The notes beneath the pieces were generated by a model that was not told where the DNA came from, made no database searches, and saw only the letters and a list, made by a program, of their open reading frames with translations. Of a stretch of 47,191 nt of DNA, positions 8,434 to 18,500 are shown piece after piece. The first letter of the stretch is position 1, and the number at the start of each line of letters is the position of its first letter. Both the position numbers and the translations under genes were made by a program. The DNA is from Terriglobia bacterium (lineage in GTDB: Bacteria > Acidobacteriota > Terriglobia > Bryobacterales > UBA6623): NCBI GenBank assembly GCA_009838515.1, contig VXRL01000032.1, positions 1-47,191 of the forward strand. Reading direction: 5' to 3'.

Positions 8434-9408
8434 TCAAGGCAGTGCCAGTCGGCATGCCCAGTCGCGATTGTCCTCGTACCAGCGAACCATCTCCTCGATG
8501 CCCGTGTGCAGCGAGGTTTCGGGCCGCCAGCCAAGCAGTTGCCGAGCCTTGCCAATGTCTGCCCACGTGGCCGGCACGTCCACGCGCGGCACCGCAGTCC
8601 GCCGGATGAGGGCCTTGCGTCCCAAGCACTCTTCGATCAGGCGCAATGCGTCGCTCAGCGCTACGGGGACGTTCGAACCGAGATTGATCACCTCGAAGCC
8701 TGTCGCGGCCTCAGCCGCCGCAGTGCCGCGCGCGATATCCGCGACGTACGTGAAATCGCGCGATTGGCTGCCGTCGCCATGCAGGGTGATCGGCTGGCCC
8801 TCTCGGATCCAGCGAATGAACCGGAAGAGGCTCATGTCAGGCCGCCCGGCCGGACCGTACACGGTAAAGTAGCGCAGTACCGTCACGTCGAGGCCGTGCA
8901 CGTGGTGGTGGGCGTGGGCCAGCGCTTCGGCGGCCAGCTTTGAAGCCGCATACGGCGAGCGGGGCCGCCCAGTGTCGCTGTGTTCGTGGAGCGGGAGCTG
9001 CTTGCTGGCTCCATAGACGCTCGAAGTCGATGCCAGCACGAGCTTTTCCACCCCGTGTTCGCTGCATGCGTCCAACACGTGCTGCGTGCCGATGGCGTTT
9101 GCGTTGACGTAGGCGTCTGGCTGAACAACGCTTCGGGGTGCCCCGGCGCGCGCAGCCAAATGGAAGACGGCGGCGAAGCGGGCGCGCTTGAACTCGGCGT
9201 CTAGGCAGCTCCGATCAGTGATGTCCGCGCGAACGAAGCGGAATCCGGCGCGGCGCCCGAGCTGAGCGAGCCGCCAGTGCTTGATGACAGGGTCGTAGGC
9301 GTCGTTCAGGTTGTCGAGCCCGACGACCTCTGCGCCAGCGTCGAGCAGCCGTGCCGCGAGCCAATGGCCGATGAATCCAGCCGCGCCGGTGACCAGGTAT
9401 GTCGGCAT
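8434..9408 (-). CDS. NAD-dependent epimerase, UDP-glucuronate 4-epimerase-like
   Basis: 324 aa, extended SDR family. The N-terminal TGAAGFIG binds NAD, DNLNDAYDPVIK is typical of the UDP-glucuronate/UDP-galacturonate epimerases, and catalysis uses Ser/Thr of STSSVYG with Tyr and Lys of YAASK. The substrate-side segment FTVYGPAGRPDMSLF is likewise typical of UDP-glucuronate 4-epimerases. It probably interconverts a UDP-uronic acid in the cytoplasm for surface polysaccharide. The ATG at 9408 has AGGGGA about 9 nt upstream, inside the 17-nt gap after the dehydrogenase gene, so the two are clearly cotranscribed. Confidence 0.85.
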   Translation of the reverse strand: MPTYLVTGAAGFIGHWLAARLLDAGAEVVGLDNLNDAYDPVIKHWRLAQLGRRAGFRFVRADITDRSCLDAEFKRARFAAVFHLAARAGAPRSVVQPDAYVNANAIGTQHVLDACSEHGVEKLVLASTSSVYGASKQLPLHEHSDTGRPRSPYAASKLAAEALAHAHHHVHGLDVTVLRYFTVYGPAGRPDMSLFRFIRWIREGQPITLHGDGSQSRDFTYVADIARGTAAAEAATGFEVINLGSNVPVALSDALRLIEECLGRKALIRRTAVPRVDVPATWADIGKARQLLGWRPETSLHTGIEEMVRWYEDNRDWACRLALP

Positions 9409-9425
9409 GTGCTGATCCCCTGCCT

Positions 9426-10724
9426 TCAGAGGCGCAGCAGGTGTGGGGCCGAAGTGCCACTGAGCGCATTGCGGGTATCCAGAATCAGCGGCGCTGCCTC
9501 CAGCAGGCGATGGTAGTCCACGCCATCGTGATCCGCTAGGATGACCGCGATATCAGCCTCGCTGGCGGATCGGATCAAGTCGCTGCGGTCGAGAGCCAGC
9601 GAGCCGACGCGCAACTTGCTGACATGGGGGTCGCTGAATGTGATGCCGGCACCCATGCTCGACAGCAACGCCGCGATGTCGAGGGCGGGGGATTCCCGGG
9701 TGTCGCCCACGTTGCGCTTGTAGGCCACTCCGACCAAGTGAATCCGACTGCCTCTGACCGGCTTGCCTGCGTCGTTGAGCGCCGCTTGGACCCGTTCCAC
9801 GACGTGGCGCGGCATGTTGCCGTTGATCTCCGACGCCAGCCGGATTAGCTGTGGTTCGTATCCGGCCTGCCTGGATTTCCAAGACAGCAAGTGCGGGTCG
9901 ACCGGGACGCAGTGTCCGCCCAGGCCCGGGCCCGGATAGAACGGCATGAACCCGAACGGCTTGGTCGCCGCCGCGTCGATGACCTCCCACACGTCGATGC
10001 CCATGCGGCTGCACAGGACGGCGGTCTCGTTGGCTAGCCCGACGTTCACCATCCGAAACGTGTTTTCGAGCAGCTTGGCGGTCTCGGCGGCCAGGGTGGA
10101 TGACACCGGCACAAGGGTGTCCATGACCCTGCCGTAGAAGGCCTGCCCCATCTTCAGGCACTCGGGCGTCACGCCCCCGATGATCTTGGGGATGTCCTTC
10201 GTGCGGTGATCGGGATTGGCCGGGTCCACGCGCTCCGGCGAGTAGCACAGGAAGAAATCCGCCCCCACGCGCAGGCCGCTCTCCGCCAAGATCGGAAGTA
10301 CCGCCTCCTCGGTGGTCCCAGGATAGGTTGTCGATTCCAAGATTACGAGCATGCCGGGCTGCAGGTGCTTCGCTAGAGCGTGGGAGGCCGCCAGCACGTA
10401 GGTAAGATCGGGATCCTTGGTCTTTCGTAGCGGAGTCGGCACGCAGATCGAGACTGCATCGCAGGTGGCGAGCTCCGAGCATTCCGAACTGGCTCGCAGC
10501 TGGCCCGATCGCACCAGTTCCGCGAGCAAGTGCGCGTCAACGTCCGGCACGCTACAGCGGCCGGAATTGATCTCTCGGACAGTTTCGGAGGCGGTGTCAA
10601 TACCGGCGACTGCGAAACCGGCGCGGGCCATTTCAACTGCGAGCGGCAGGCCCGCATAGCCCAGCCCAACAACGCCCGCTCGGGCGCTGCCGTCAGCGAG
10701 CCGGGCCTCCAGGCTGCTTGCCAT
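9426..10724 (-). CDS. UDP-sugar dehydrogenase (UDP-GlcNAc/UDP-Glc 6-dehydrogenase family)
   Basis: 432 aa from the ATG at 10724. Oxidises C6 of a UDP-hexose to the uronic acid with two NAD. The Rossmann motif is VVGLGYAGLPLAVEMA near residue 17; the active-site Cys272 lies in GGHCVPVDP; ENTFRMVNVGLANE forms the central dimer helix, and GVAYKRNVGDTRESP begins the C-terminal UDP-binding domain. The GYAGLPLA loop and KRNVGDTRESP are closest to the WbpA/TviB branch that uses UDP-GlcNAc, but substrate choice is uncertain. The open frame could start 72 nt upstream and overlap the pilin gene; the internal ATG leaves a 28-nt gap and is preferred. Confidence 0.88.
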   Translation of the reverse strand: MASSLEARLADGSARAGVVGLGYAGLPLAVEMARAGFAVAGIDTASETVREINSGRCSVPDVDAHLLAELVRSGQLRASSECSELATCDAVSICVPTPLRKTKDPDLTYVLAASHALAKHLQPGMLVILESTTYPGTTEEAVLPILAESGLRVGADFFLCYSPERVDPANPDHRTKDIPKIIGGVTPECLKMGQAFYGRVMDTLVPVSSTLAAETAKLLENTFRMVNVGLANETAVLCSRMGIDVWEVIDAAATKPFGFMPFYPGPGLGGHCVPVDPHLLSWKSRQAGYEPQLIRLASEINGNMPRHVVERVQAALNDAGKPVRGSRIHLVGVAYKRNVGDTRESPALDIAALLSSMGAGITFSDPHVSKLRVGSLALDRSDLIRSASEADIAVILADHDGVDYHRLLEAAPLILDTRNALSGTSAPHLLRL

Positions 10725-10752
10725 CGGCGTGCGCTTCAGCGGTGGCCGCCGG

Positions 10753-11217
10753 TCACTCGATCGGGGGATCGTTCTCGGTCGCCGGCTCGGTGCCAAAGCG
10801 ATAGCGAACGGTCGTGCTGTGATCGGTATAGAAGGTGCGGCTGCCCGAGTCCGGCGATTGCGGATCAGCGTTGAGCGAATAGCCGGCGGGCGTTCCGATC
10901 ATCGAGAAGGCATACCCCAGATGGATGCCGTCGACGAGGTTTTCGTCCATCAGGTTCGCCGTGTCCGGCGTGGGTTGCCCCCCTCCCGGCACGGGGCCGA
11001 GCTCGACTAGCGATGCGGCGTAGCGGCCGTACTGCGCGAAGTACTGGATCTGGGCCGTATTGATGGCTTGGCACGAACGAATCGCCGCAAGTTCGTTCGC
11101 CATGCGCTTGGTGCTGGTGATGCGTGGGATCGCGATGGCGCTGATGATCAGGATGATCGCGATCACGATGAGGAGTTCGATCAGAGAAAATCCTCGATTT
11201 CGGCGCCGCCTCTCCAT
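10753..11217 (-). CDS. type IV pilin-like (pseudopilin) protein
   Basis: 154 aa. A short basic leader ends in Gly9, followed by FSLIELLIV with Glu at mature position 5: the class III signal cut and N-methylated by prepilin peptidase. The hydrophobic helix runs to about residue 33. The body is small, with a Pro/Gly-rich loop and a YSLNADP ... TFYTDHSTTVRYRFG strand region. AGGAG at 11226-11230 (minus strand), 8 nt before the ATG at 11217, fixes the start over an upstream in-frame codon at 11259. It stands alone without pilus assembly genes and lies 28 nt ahead of the UDP-sugar dehydrogenase. It could be a minor pilin or a pseudopilin of a secretion or competence system. Confidence 0.85.
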   Translation of the reverse strand: MERRRRNRGFSLIELLIVIAIILIISAIAIPRITSTKRMANELAAIRSCQAINTAQIQYFAQYGRYAASLVELGPVPGGGQPTPDTANLMDENLVDGIHLGYAFSMIGTPAGYSLNADPQSPDSGSRTFYTDHSTTVRYRFGTEPATENDPPIE

Positions 11218-11410
11218 GCTTGGTTCTCCTGCCTTCATTCTAGAGTCTTGCCAGGCCATCTCTACCTATCAGACGCATCTAGACGCCGTCGCGTTCAGTC
11301 GCACGCGTCCCGCCGTCCGCTAGAGGCGGCGCTGTTTCCAATCCTGCTCCCGCTTTGCTCGCCCGGCGGCGGTATCATACTCTGAGCCTCGTCAGGCAAC
11401 AGGGGATTCC

Positions 11411-13084
11411 ATGGAACCTGCACTCACAGCCATCTGCTGCTTCATTGTCTACGCGGTGGTCTACCGCTTTTACGCTCGCCACTTGGGCTCGCGCATCTTC
11501 CAGCTCGACCCCGGCGTCGCCACGCCAGCGCACTCGATGAAGGACGGCGTCGATTACGTTCCCTGCCGCCGCATGGTGCTGTTCGGCCACCACTATGCCT
11601 CGATTGCCGGCCTAGCACCCATGCTCGGCCCGGCGATCGCCGTCATCTGGGGCTGGCTTCCCGGCATGCTCTGGGTTGTCCTGGGCACGCTCTTCATCGG
11701 GGCGGTGCATGACTTCGGGGCGCTTGTTGTTTCGATGCGCCATCGGGGAATGAGTATCGGCAAGGTGGCCGAAGACCTGATCGGACGACGCGCCAAGGGG
11801 ATCTTCTTGTTGATCATTCTGTTCTTGATCTGCTTGGTCATGGGCGTGTTCGTCCGCACGGTTTCGGGCCTGTTCACGGCGGAGTTCTACCCCGAATCCG
11901 TGTTCCCCACCTTCTCCCTGATCGCCATCGCCATGGTGATCGGCTGGCTGGTGTACAAGCGCGGGGTGTCCGTCGTGCGCCTGACCGTGGTCGGCTTCCT
12001 GCTGATGCTGGTGTCGATCGGCGTCGGCCTAGCCATCGGCCGGCCGGACCTCAGCAGCGAGATCTGGATCCTGATCCTGCTCGTGTACGCGTTCGCGGCA
12101 TCGACCCTGCCCGTGTGGTCGCTGCTGCAGCCGCGCGACTACCTCAACTCGTGGCTGCTGTACCTCGGCCTGGGCGCGTCCTATGTTGGGCTGTTCGTGC
12201 TGCGGCCGGAATTCGCGGCACCTGTCCTCGATACGCAGCCGAGCGACGCTCCGCCCATCTTTCCGTTCGTGTTCATCGTGATCGCTTGCGGCGCCATCTC
12301 CGGCTTCCATGGCTTGGTGTCCTCCGGGACAACATCCAAGCAGATTGACAAGGAGACCGATGCCCTGCCTATCGGGTACGGCGGCATGGTCGGCGAATCG
12401 CTGCTCGGGCTGCTGGCAGTGCTCGCGTGCACGGCTGGCTTCCGCTCTGCGGAGAGCTGGGCCGAACACTACTCGAGCTGGAGCACGGCCAGCGGATTGG
12501 CCGAGAAGATGAAGGCGTTCATCGACGGCACGGCCCTGTTCATCAGCTCCCTCGGGCTTCCGCTAGAGCTCGCCCAAGCCTTCATCGCCTTGGTGGCGGT
12601 CTCGTTCGCGCTGACCTCGCTCGACTCCGGCACGCGCCTGCTGCGCTACAACATCGAGGAGATCTCGCAGTCGATCAAGGTGCCCGCCTTGGGCCAGCGC
12701 TACGTTGCGTCCACTCTTGCTGTGGTCTTGATCGGATTCTTCGCCTTCTACGAAATCGAAGGGCAGCCTGTCGGGCTGGCGCTTTGGAGCCTGTTCGGCA
12801 GCACCAACCAAGTGCTGGGGGCGCTGACCCTGCTGGCGGTCACGATCTACTTGCGCCAGAAGGGGCGCAACTTCGTCTACACGCTCGCTCCGATGGCGTT
12901 CATGCTGACGGTAACCATCGTTGCCATGGTGATCGACATTCGCAAGTACTGGGCCAACCAGCAGCTGTTGCTGTGGGGCGTGGCTGCCTCGATCTTCGTG
13001 CTGAGCGTGTGGTTGCTGATCGAGGCCGTCCTGCGCTTCCGCAGCGACTCGGCCACCATTGGCAGCATGGCCGCCGGCGACTGA
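11411..13084 (+). CDS. cstA: CstA-family peptide/pyruvate transporter
   Basis: 557 aa with about 14-16 membrane helices. The signature CRRMVLFGHHYASIAG (residues 52-67) and LGPAIAVIWGWLPGMLW with FIGAVHDFGALVVS are characteristic of the carbon-starvation protein family. CstA proteins import pyruvate or peptides and are induced when carbon runs short. This one is shorter than E. coli CstA, as in many non-enteric relatives, and ends in a hydrophilic tail. AGGGGA at 11401-11406 lies 4 nt before the ATG. TATCAT at 11373-11378 is a plausible -10 element. The small accessory protein often found beside enteric cstA is absent. Confidence 0.93.
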   Translation: MEPALTAICCFIVYAVVYRFYARHLGSRIFQLDPGVATPAHSMKDGVDYVPCRRMVLFGHHYASIAGLAPMLGPAIAVIWGWLPGMLWVVLGTLFIGAVHDFGALVVSMRHRGMSIGKVAEDLIGRRAKGIFLLIILFLICLVMGVFVRTVSGLFTAEFYPESVFPTFSLIAIAMVIGWLVYKRGVSVVRLTVVGFLLMLVSIGVGLAIGRPDLSSEIWILILLVYAFAASTLPVWSLLQPRDYLNSWLLYLGLGASYVGLFVLRPEFAAPVLDTQPSDAPPIFPFVFIVIACGAISGFHGLVSSGTTSKQIDKETDALPIGYGGMVGESLLGLLAVLACTAGFRSAESWAEHYSSWSTASGLAEKMKAFIDGTALFISSLGLPLELAQAFIALVAVSFALTSLDSGTRLLRYNIEEISQSIKVPALGQRYVASTLAVVLIGFFAFYEIEGQPVGLALWSLFGSTNQVLGALTLLAVTIYLRQKGRNFVYTLAPMAFMLTVTIVAMVIDIRKYWANQQLLLWGVAASIFVLSVWLLIEAVLRFRSDSATIGSMAAGD

Positions 13085-13094
13085 CGGGGCGGTC

Positions 13095-13334
13095 TCAGTC
13101 CCAAGCCTTGGATGCCAGGTTCCGCTCCACGCCGCCATCGACGAGGTGGAAGCCGGTGTCGTGCAAGGGGTCGGCCGAGCACACCAGCTTGGCCGGGCCG
13201 TATTCGCCCCGTGGCTCGGGGAACGCAGAGCTGAAGTCGGGGTCGTTTTCGGAAATCGTCCAGACAAGGCGGCCCTTGAACGGGACACGGACCAAGAGCT
13301 GGGCTCCGCAGGCTCGGCAGCGGTATTCAAGCAT
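13095..13334 (-). CDS. small hypothetical protein with a CxxC pair
   Basis: 79 aa from the ATG at 13334 (a TTG 9 nt upstream is possible). Begins MLEYRCRACGAQ, a CxxC knuckle at residues 6-9 like the first half of a zinc ribbon. Only one further Cys (LVCSADP) is present, so a complete zinc site is not obvious within one chain. The rest is polar and of no known family. It is squeezed between the stops of cstA and the mutarotase-like gene. Coding status is uncertain; the reading frame is open in both directions here. Confidence 0.4.
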   Translation of the reverse strand: MLEYRCRACGAQLLVRVPFKGRLVWTISENDPDFSSAFPEPRGEYGPAKLVCSADPLHDTGFHLVDGGVERNLASKAWD

Positions 13335-13442
13335 CGGCAACAATACTCCGAAATTAACCTGTAGCAGCCTTGGGGGTGTCTGGCTCCGTTGTAGACGCGC
13401 CCGGTCGTTCTAGCCGCGGCCAGAGTCAGCCGCACTCCACGA

Positions 13443-14615
13443 TCATTTTGCCAGCTCTCCGCCAGCCGCCAGCTCGATCACTTGGTCGGATCGACTGTCC
13501 CGGATGCGCAGCACGCCGTCGACCCAGTCAATGCCGTCAACACCCAGAAATCCCTCTGGCGTGCGCGTCAAGAACATCAGGTATCCGGCTGAGATGGTGG
13601 TCCGGGCTGGTAGCCAGCGGTACAGGCTGGTGCCGAAGATCTGGCCCTGGGATACCACTTGACGGCGGGGCAGGTCGAACGCTTGGGTGGCGAACTCCAA
13701 GCCCCGAGCCAGCATGCGATCTTGCGGGTAGGATTCCCAAGTCTGGAGCCAGGCGAACTCACTGGGGCGAAACAGATATCCCAATAGCAGCCGCTTGACC
13801 GGGTGTAGCGCGGTCACGAAAGCCCATTCCGCGTCGGGGTCCATCCGATGCGCCGTGTGGTCCAGCGAGTGGGATTCCAGTGGCGCCGCGCGGAGATCGA
13901 CCAGCCCGTCGGCCCTCGTTGGTGCCATCGGCCAGGCAAACTCGGCATTGCTGGCCAAGCGGTGGGTCAGGCCCGCCCGAGTGGCTCCTTCCCGGGGGCG
14001 CGTAATGGCGCGATTGGGGGAGATGTCGACGACCGTCACGCCGCGTTCTAAGAAGGGCGAGCCGATCGTCGCATGCTCGGCCCAGTTCACAGGGCGGTCG
14101 AAGTCCAGCAGGCTTTCCAAGTCCGAGCGCACGTACACGACGCTTTCGTCCGACGGCAGGCGCAGCTCGCGGCGCAGCACTTCCTGCACGCGGGGCAGCC
14201 TGACAGACTGCCTCAGTACCATTGCGCCGCCCTCTATCCCGGCGAAATCTGTCTGCCATTCCAGGCGGTGAGCCTCTCCGTGGCCCTCCATCCCGGCCGC
14301 CCGTTCCTGCTCGGACGGCTGGCCGAACCCGTCCACGCAGACGAAGTGCCCGACCGCGCCCGTGCTTCGCTCTTGTCGCCCTTGCTCGCGGTCGGCCCGC
14401 AGGGAATCCCACAGGGGGTTCAAGCGTTCTGAGTCGGTGGCCAGAGTCAGCGAAGCGAATCCCCCGCCATGCTTGAGCACGACCAGTTCGATGTCAGAGC
14501 TCGTAAGGGTGATCGCGTCCCGGCCGCGATAGCGGCGATCCGCGTCGATCTGGGCCGTGGCGCTCGCAGCCGTGCCCGCGAGCGCCAACAGCAGAGCGGC
14601 ACCGGACAAACGCAT
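13443..14615 (-). CDS. secreted galactose-mutarotase-like beta-sandwich protein
   Basis: 390 aa. An N-terminal signal peptide (MRLSGAALLLALAGTAASATAQ) is followed by ITLTSSDIELVVLKHGGGFASLTL, which resembles the opening strands of aldose-1-epimerase/mutarotase-fold proteins. FDRPVNWAEHATIGSPFLERG gives a conserved HxTxG-like segment where these proteins carry a catalytic or sugar-binding His. Family membership is a fold-level judgement; no enzymatic activity can be assigned. Export suggests action on periplasmic or extracellular sugar. It is divergent from dapA with a 65-nt gap. Confidence 0.55.
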   Translation of the reverse strand: MRLSGAALLLALAGTAASATAQIDADRRYRGRDAITLTSSDIELVVLKHGGGFASLTLATDSERLNPLWDSLRADREQGRQERSTGAVGHFVCVDGFGQPSEQERAAGMEGHGEAHRLEWQTDFAGIEGGAMVLRQSVRLPRVQEVLRRELRLPSDESVVYVRSDLESLLDFDRPVNWAEHATIGSPFLERGVTVVDISPNRAITRPREGATRAGLTHRLASNAEFAWPMAPTRADGLVDLRAAPLESHSLDHTAHRMDPDAEWAFVTALHPVKRLLLGYLFRPSEFAWLQTWESYPQDRMLARGLEFATQAFDLPRRQVVSQGQIFGTSLYRWLPARTTISAGYLMFLTRTPEGFLGVDGIDWVDGVLRIRDSRSDQVIELAAGGELAK

Positions 14616-14680
14616 GCGTGCATCCTACCAAGCGCCGCCAGCGTGCAAGAATAATGGAGCTGATCGGTTAGGAGGGCACG

Positions 14681-15589
14681 ATGTTCAAGGGTTGCGGTAC
14701 CGCTCTGATCACCCCCTTCGCGGCGGACGGCTCGCTCGACGAGCCGGTGCTCCGCACGCTGGTACGCCGCCAGGTGGCCGCGGGCGTGCATTTCTTGGTG
14801 CCGGGAGGCACCACTGGCGAGAGCCCGACGCTGACGAAGGCCGAGCACCTCAGACTCGTCGAGATCACGTTGGAAGAGGCGGGGGATGTTCCGGTCGTGG
14901 CCGGCTGCGGCGGCTACAACACCGCATCGATCTGTGCCCTCGCTAAGGACTTGGACGCCCTTGGCGTGCAAGGCCTGCTCTCGGTCACGCCGTACTACAA
15001 CAAGCCCACTCCGGACGGCCTGTTTCAGCACTATTCCGCGCTTGCCGCGGCCAGCGGCCTGCCGATCATCGTCTACAACGTGCCCGGCCGAACCTGCTGC
15101 AACATCAAGCCCGACCTGTTGTGCCGGTTGGCCGCTATTGACACGATCGTCGCCGTCAAGGAGGCCTCGGGAGACATCGGGCAGATGGCGCAGGTCTGCC
15201 AGCAGGTGCCCCGCGAGTTCTCCGTCCTATCGGGCGATGACTCCATCACGCTCCCGTTGATGTCATTGGGCGGCTCTGGCGTGATCTCGGTGGTATCGAA
15301 CGAGATTCCCGGCCAGATGGCGGCGCTGTGTGACAACGCGCTCAACGGAGACTTTGCCGAGGCCCTTGCCATCCACCGCCGCTACCTGCCGTTGATGGAT
15401 GCCAACTTCTGCGAGACCAGTCCCGGGCCGGTCAAGGTGGCCTTGGAACTAATGGGCGTGTTGGACGAAGCTCGCTACCGGCTGCCGATGACGCGCCCGT
15501 CCCCGGCGAGTTGCCAGCACGTCGAGCAGGTGTTGGCGAGTGTGGACCTGCACTCGGCGGTCCACCAGTTCGCGGACCTAGAAGCGTAG
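14681..15589 (+). CDS. dapA: 4-hydroxy-tetrahydrodipicolinate synthase
   Basis: 302 aa, a TIM-barrel class I aldolase. Condenses pyruvate with aspartate semialdehyde in lysine/diaminopimelate synthesis. Visible features are GTTGESPTL (pyruvate carboxylate binding), Tyr132 in IVYNVPGRT, the Schiff-base Lys160 in IVAVKEASGD and the SGDDS strand. AGGAGG at 14670-14675 lies 5 nt before the ATG, a strong ribosome binding site. AATAAT at 14650-14655 could be the -10. The last 12 nt overlap, tail to tail, with the receptor gene on the other strand. Other members of this superfamily act on keto-sugars, but the motifs fit DapA well. Confidence 0.92.
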   Translation: MFKGCGTALITPFAADGSLDEPVLRTLVRRQVAAGVHFLVPGGTTGESPTLTKAEHLRLVEITLEEAGDVPVVAGCGGYNTASICALAKDLDALGVQGLLSVTPYYNKPTPDGLFQHYSALAAASGLPIIVYNVPGRTCCNIKPDLLCRLAAIDTIVAVKEASGDIGQMAQVCQQVPREFSVLSGDDSITLPLMSLGGSGVISVVSNEIPGQMAALCDNALNGDFAEALAIHRRYLPLMDANFCETSPGPVKVALELMGVLDEARYRLPMTRPSPASCQHVEQVLASVDLHSAVHQFADLEA

Positions 15590-18500
15590 CCGCAAGGCCG
15601 CTTGGGACGTGCGGCCGAGGCCGGACATGCGGGCGACGCCGAAGTAGACGTGGTCGATGTTCCCGAACGGCTCGGCCCAGTTCCGATTGCCGAAGGCGTT
15701 GAGCAGGTCGAAGCCGAGTTCCACGGAAACCTGTTCGGCAGCTTGGAACAGGCGTGAGATGCGGAAGTCCCACTGCTGGAAGCCCGCCATGCGGTATTCG
15801 TTGCGTCGCGAGCTGCCCTGTCGCACCTCTTCGAAGCTCGTCGGCCGAACCGCCCGGAACGCCGTCGGGTCGAACGCGAAGTGCCCCGTGACCTTGCGGT
15901 CCCCGACCAGCGCGTAGGTTCGGATCTCGTCCGCGTCGAACTGAGTGAAGGACCCGATGCGGTCGGGCCTGCCCACTTGCTCGAAGGTATAGCTGGGATC
16001 CTCGGTCTGGCGAATATCCAGCGGCAGTCCCGAGCGCCAGCGCCAGATGCCGCTGACGGTCCACCCGCCAGCCCAGCGAACGCGGTCGGTCCAGCGCCGC
16101 GGCAAGCGCACTTCGTAGAGCCAGATCGCATTCAGCGAGTGCCGCCTGTCGAAGTCGGAAAAGGTCCAGGCCTCTCCGACCAGCTCGTCGCCGAAAACCG
16201 TGCTGCCATTGTCGAACGACTGGCTCCAGGTGTATCCCACGTCCAGCGCAAGGCCGCGGTGCAGGTAGCGGTTGGCGCGCAGCTGGACGGCACGGTAGCG
16301 CGCGGTCCCCGAGCTCTCGAACGAGCGGATGTTGGCGAAGCGGGAGAAGCGTCGCATGTAGCGCACGAATCCGAAGCCGTGCAGCGGATTGCGCACGAGC
16401 CCGTTCAGTTCGCGCTGCTGCTGTAGGCGCGATGAGCGGGTGCCCAGATAGGTTCCGCTCAAGAAGACCCGCCAAGGCAGCAGGCGCTGCCAGCTGAGAT
16501 TCCAGTGCTCGGCCCGGGCGTTCTCGAACCGCGGATCGAAGACTAAGATCGGATACCGCACCAGTGGCGAGCGGATGGTGGTCAAGGCCGAGTCTCCGAT
16601 GACCCTGCCGGGTGTTTGGAACATGCCGGTCGGCTCGCGCAGGGTGTAGCGGTTGTCCTGGCTGAACGGCGGATAGGTGGCTTGGAACAGCGCCGCCGCG
16701 CTCGAGCCCGCGAACGTGCCGTGGTCGAAGAAGACCCCGTACGCGCCCCGGAACACCGAGCGGCCCGATTCTCCCAGCACCCAGCGTGCTGCCCGCCCCT
16801 GCCACGAGGGTGAGAAGGCGAGGCCGACGCGCGGCGAGAAGTTTCGTCCGAGGGTCTCGATGGTCGATCTCGGAAGCACTTCGCCGTCCGGAGCGGTGTC
16901 TCCGGGAAACAGCAGGTTCGGGGGAGAGTCGGGGAAACGGGCACTCTGCGTTCCTTCTCGGAACGTCATCAGCCGGTCTTGTCTGTCGATTCCGGGAGGC
17001 TGCTGTTCGAAGCGCAGTCCGACGGTGATCTTCAAGTCGCGCCAAGGTCGGATCTCGCCTTCGGTGAAGGCCGCAAATTCGTGCCACTGCAGGTCGAGGC
17101 TGCGCCGGGTTTGCAGGCGGAATTCGCCCGGGCGGCCTAGCAGCAGGTCTCGCAGGCCTTGGCCGCGGAATCGAACCGGCGGGTCCGGAGGGACCGGGAA
17201 GCTGAAGCTGCCCGCGGCGTTCTCCCGATTAGTGAACGGCCAGGAGCCGCGCTGCATCAGCAATCCTGCCCGAACTGCTTGACGGCGGTAGCGGTACTCC
17301 AGGCCGTGCGAGAGTTGCAGCGTGGTTTGCACCGAATCCTCGGCGTCGATAAAGGGCGCGACATGCAGTTGAAGCTGCCCGAAATCGTTCCACAGGCGCA
17401 CGTTGGGGATGGAGTTGGGATTGAGGTCCGCGTAGTCGAAGCCCAAATCCTCGGCCGGGGTCTCGCGGTAGCGCGGGTTTCCGCTGTGCTGCTCGCTAGA
17501 CAGGCGCTGCATGGCTAGCCGCAGGGTCTGCGCGAAGTTCGAAGCCACTGTGTGCGTGATGGCGTACTGGGTATGGTTGGACAGTTGGCGCCGGTCCGCG
17601 ACCGTACCGGGCGAGACGGTGAACGCTTCTTGCGGGGGTTCCGTGACGCGGTTCGAGTAAAGGTAGTGGCTAAAGTAGTGGGACAGTGTGTTCGAACGCT
17701 GGTCTATACGGGCCACCGCGACCTGGCCCCGGCTCGGCAGCCTCTCGGTGAACTGCATCCAGCCGCCTTCCAAGTTCGCCGGCGGAACAAACGTGGCGAG
17801 ATAGTGCTGCATGAGCGGATCTAGGCGGTAGGCGGGGATCTTGCCGTTCGGGAACGGCAAGCCGCTCTGCGGGTCGATCGGCTGGTTCTCGAAGCCGAAG
17901 AAGTTGCCGGTCCGCTCGTTGTCGCTCAGCCCGCGCCGCAGCGCGTTGTGTCGCCGGTCGGTGAGCCAGGCTTCGCCGTCAAAGAAGCCGTAGAGCCTGT
18001 GTCGCTGCCAGATCGGGCCGCCGGCCTGTGCCCCGCCGGCCCATCCGCTGACCCGGTCGTGTGCGCCGTCGAACGATCCGAACGACTCGTTCCAAGGTGG
18101 CCGACCGAAGCCCCGCACTTGGCCGTGCCACTGATCGCCGCCAGAGCGGAACAGCGGGTCCACCACGGCACCGGCGTTGCGGCCGTCGCTGGCGGAATAG
18201 GTGTGGGTGATGACGCGCAGGGATTCCAGCGCTTCCGGAGTCGGGCCCAGCGTGGCGGCTTGGGCTCCCGTGATGCGGTTCTGGGCATTGTTGGATGCGC
18301 CGTCGAGCTTGTAGTTGATGAACGAGCTGCGCGAGCCGTTGGCCGAGACCGCCGCGGCGCGCCCGGTGAACGGATCGATATCGAGGGCGTTGGCCGGAGT
18401 GATGCCGGGCACCAAGTGCAGCAGCTTGTCGACTGTGGTGCGCCCTTCGGCGCCAACCACGATTGGCAGCGCCTCGACCTGCTCGCGCGCGAGGCCGTGC

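Noticed and set aside
12563..13435. 290-codon minus-strand open frame over the end of cstA
   Set aside because: It overlaps clearly coding cstA sequence, and its translation has no recognisable features.
15432..17087. 551-codon minus-strand open frame within the receptor and dapA
   Set aside because: Different frame of the 1102-aa receptor gene; Arg/Pro-rich translation without domains.
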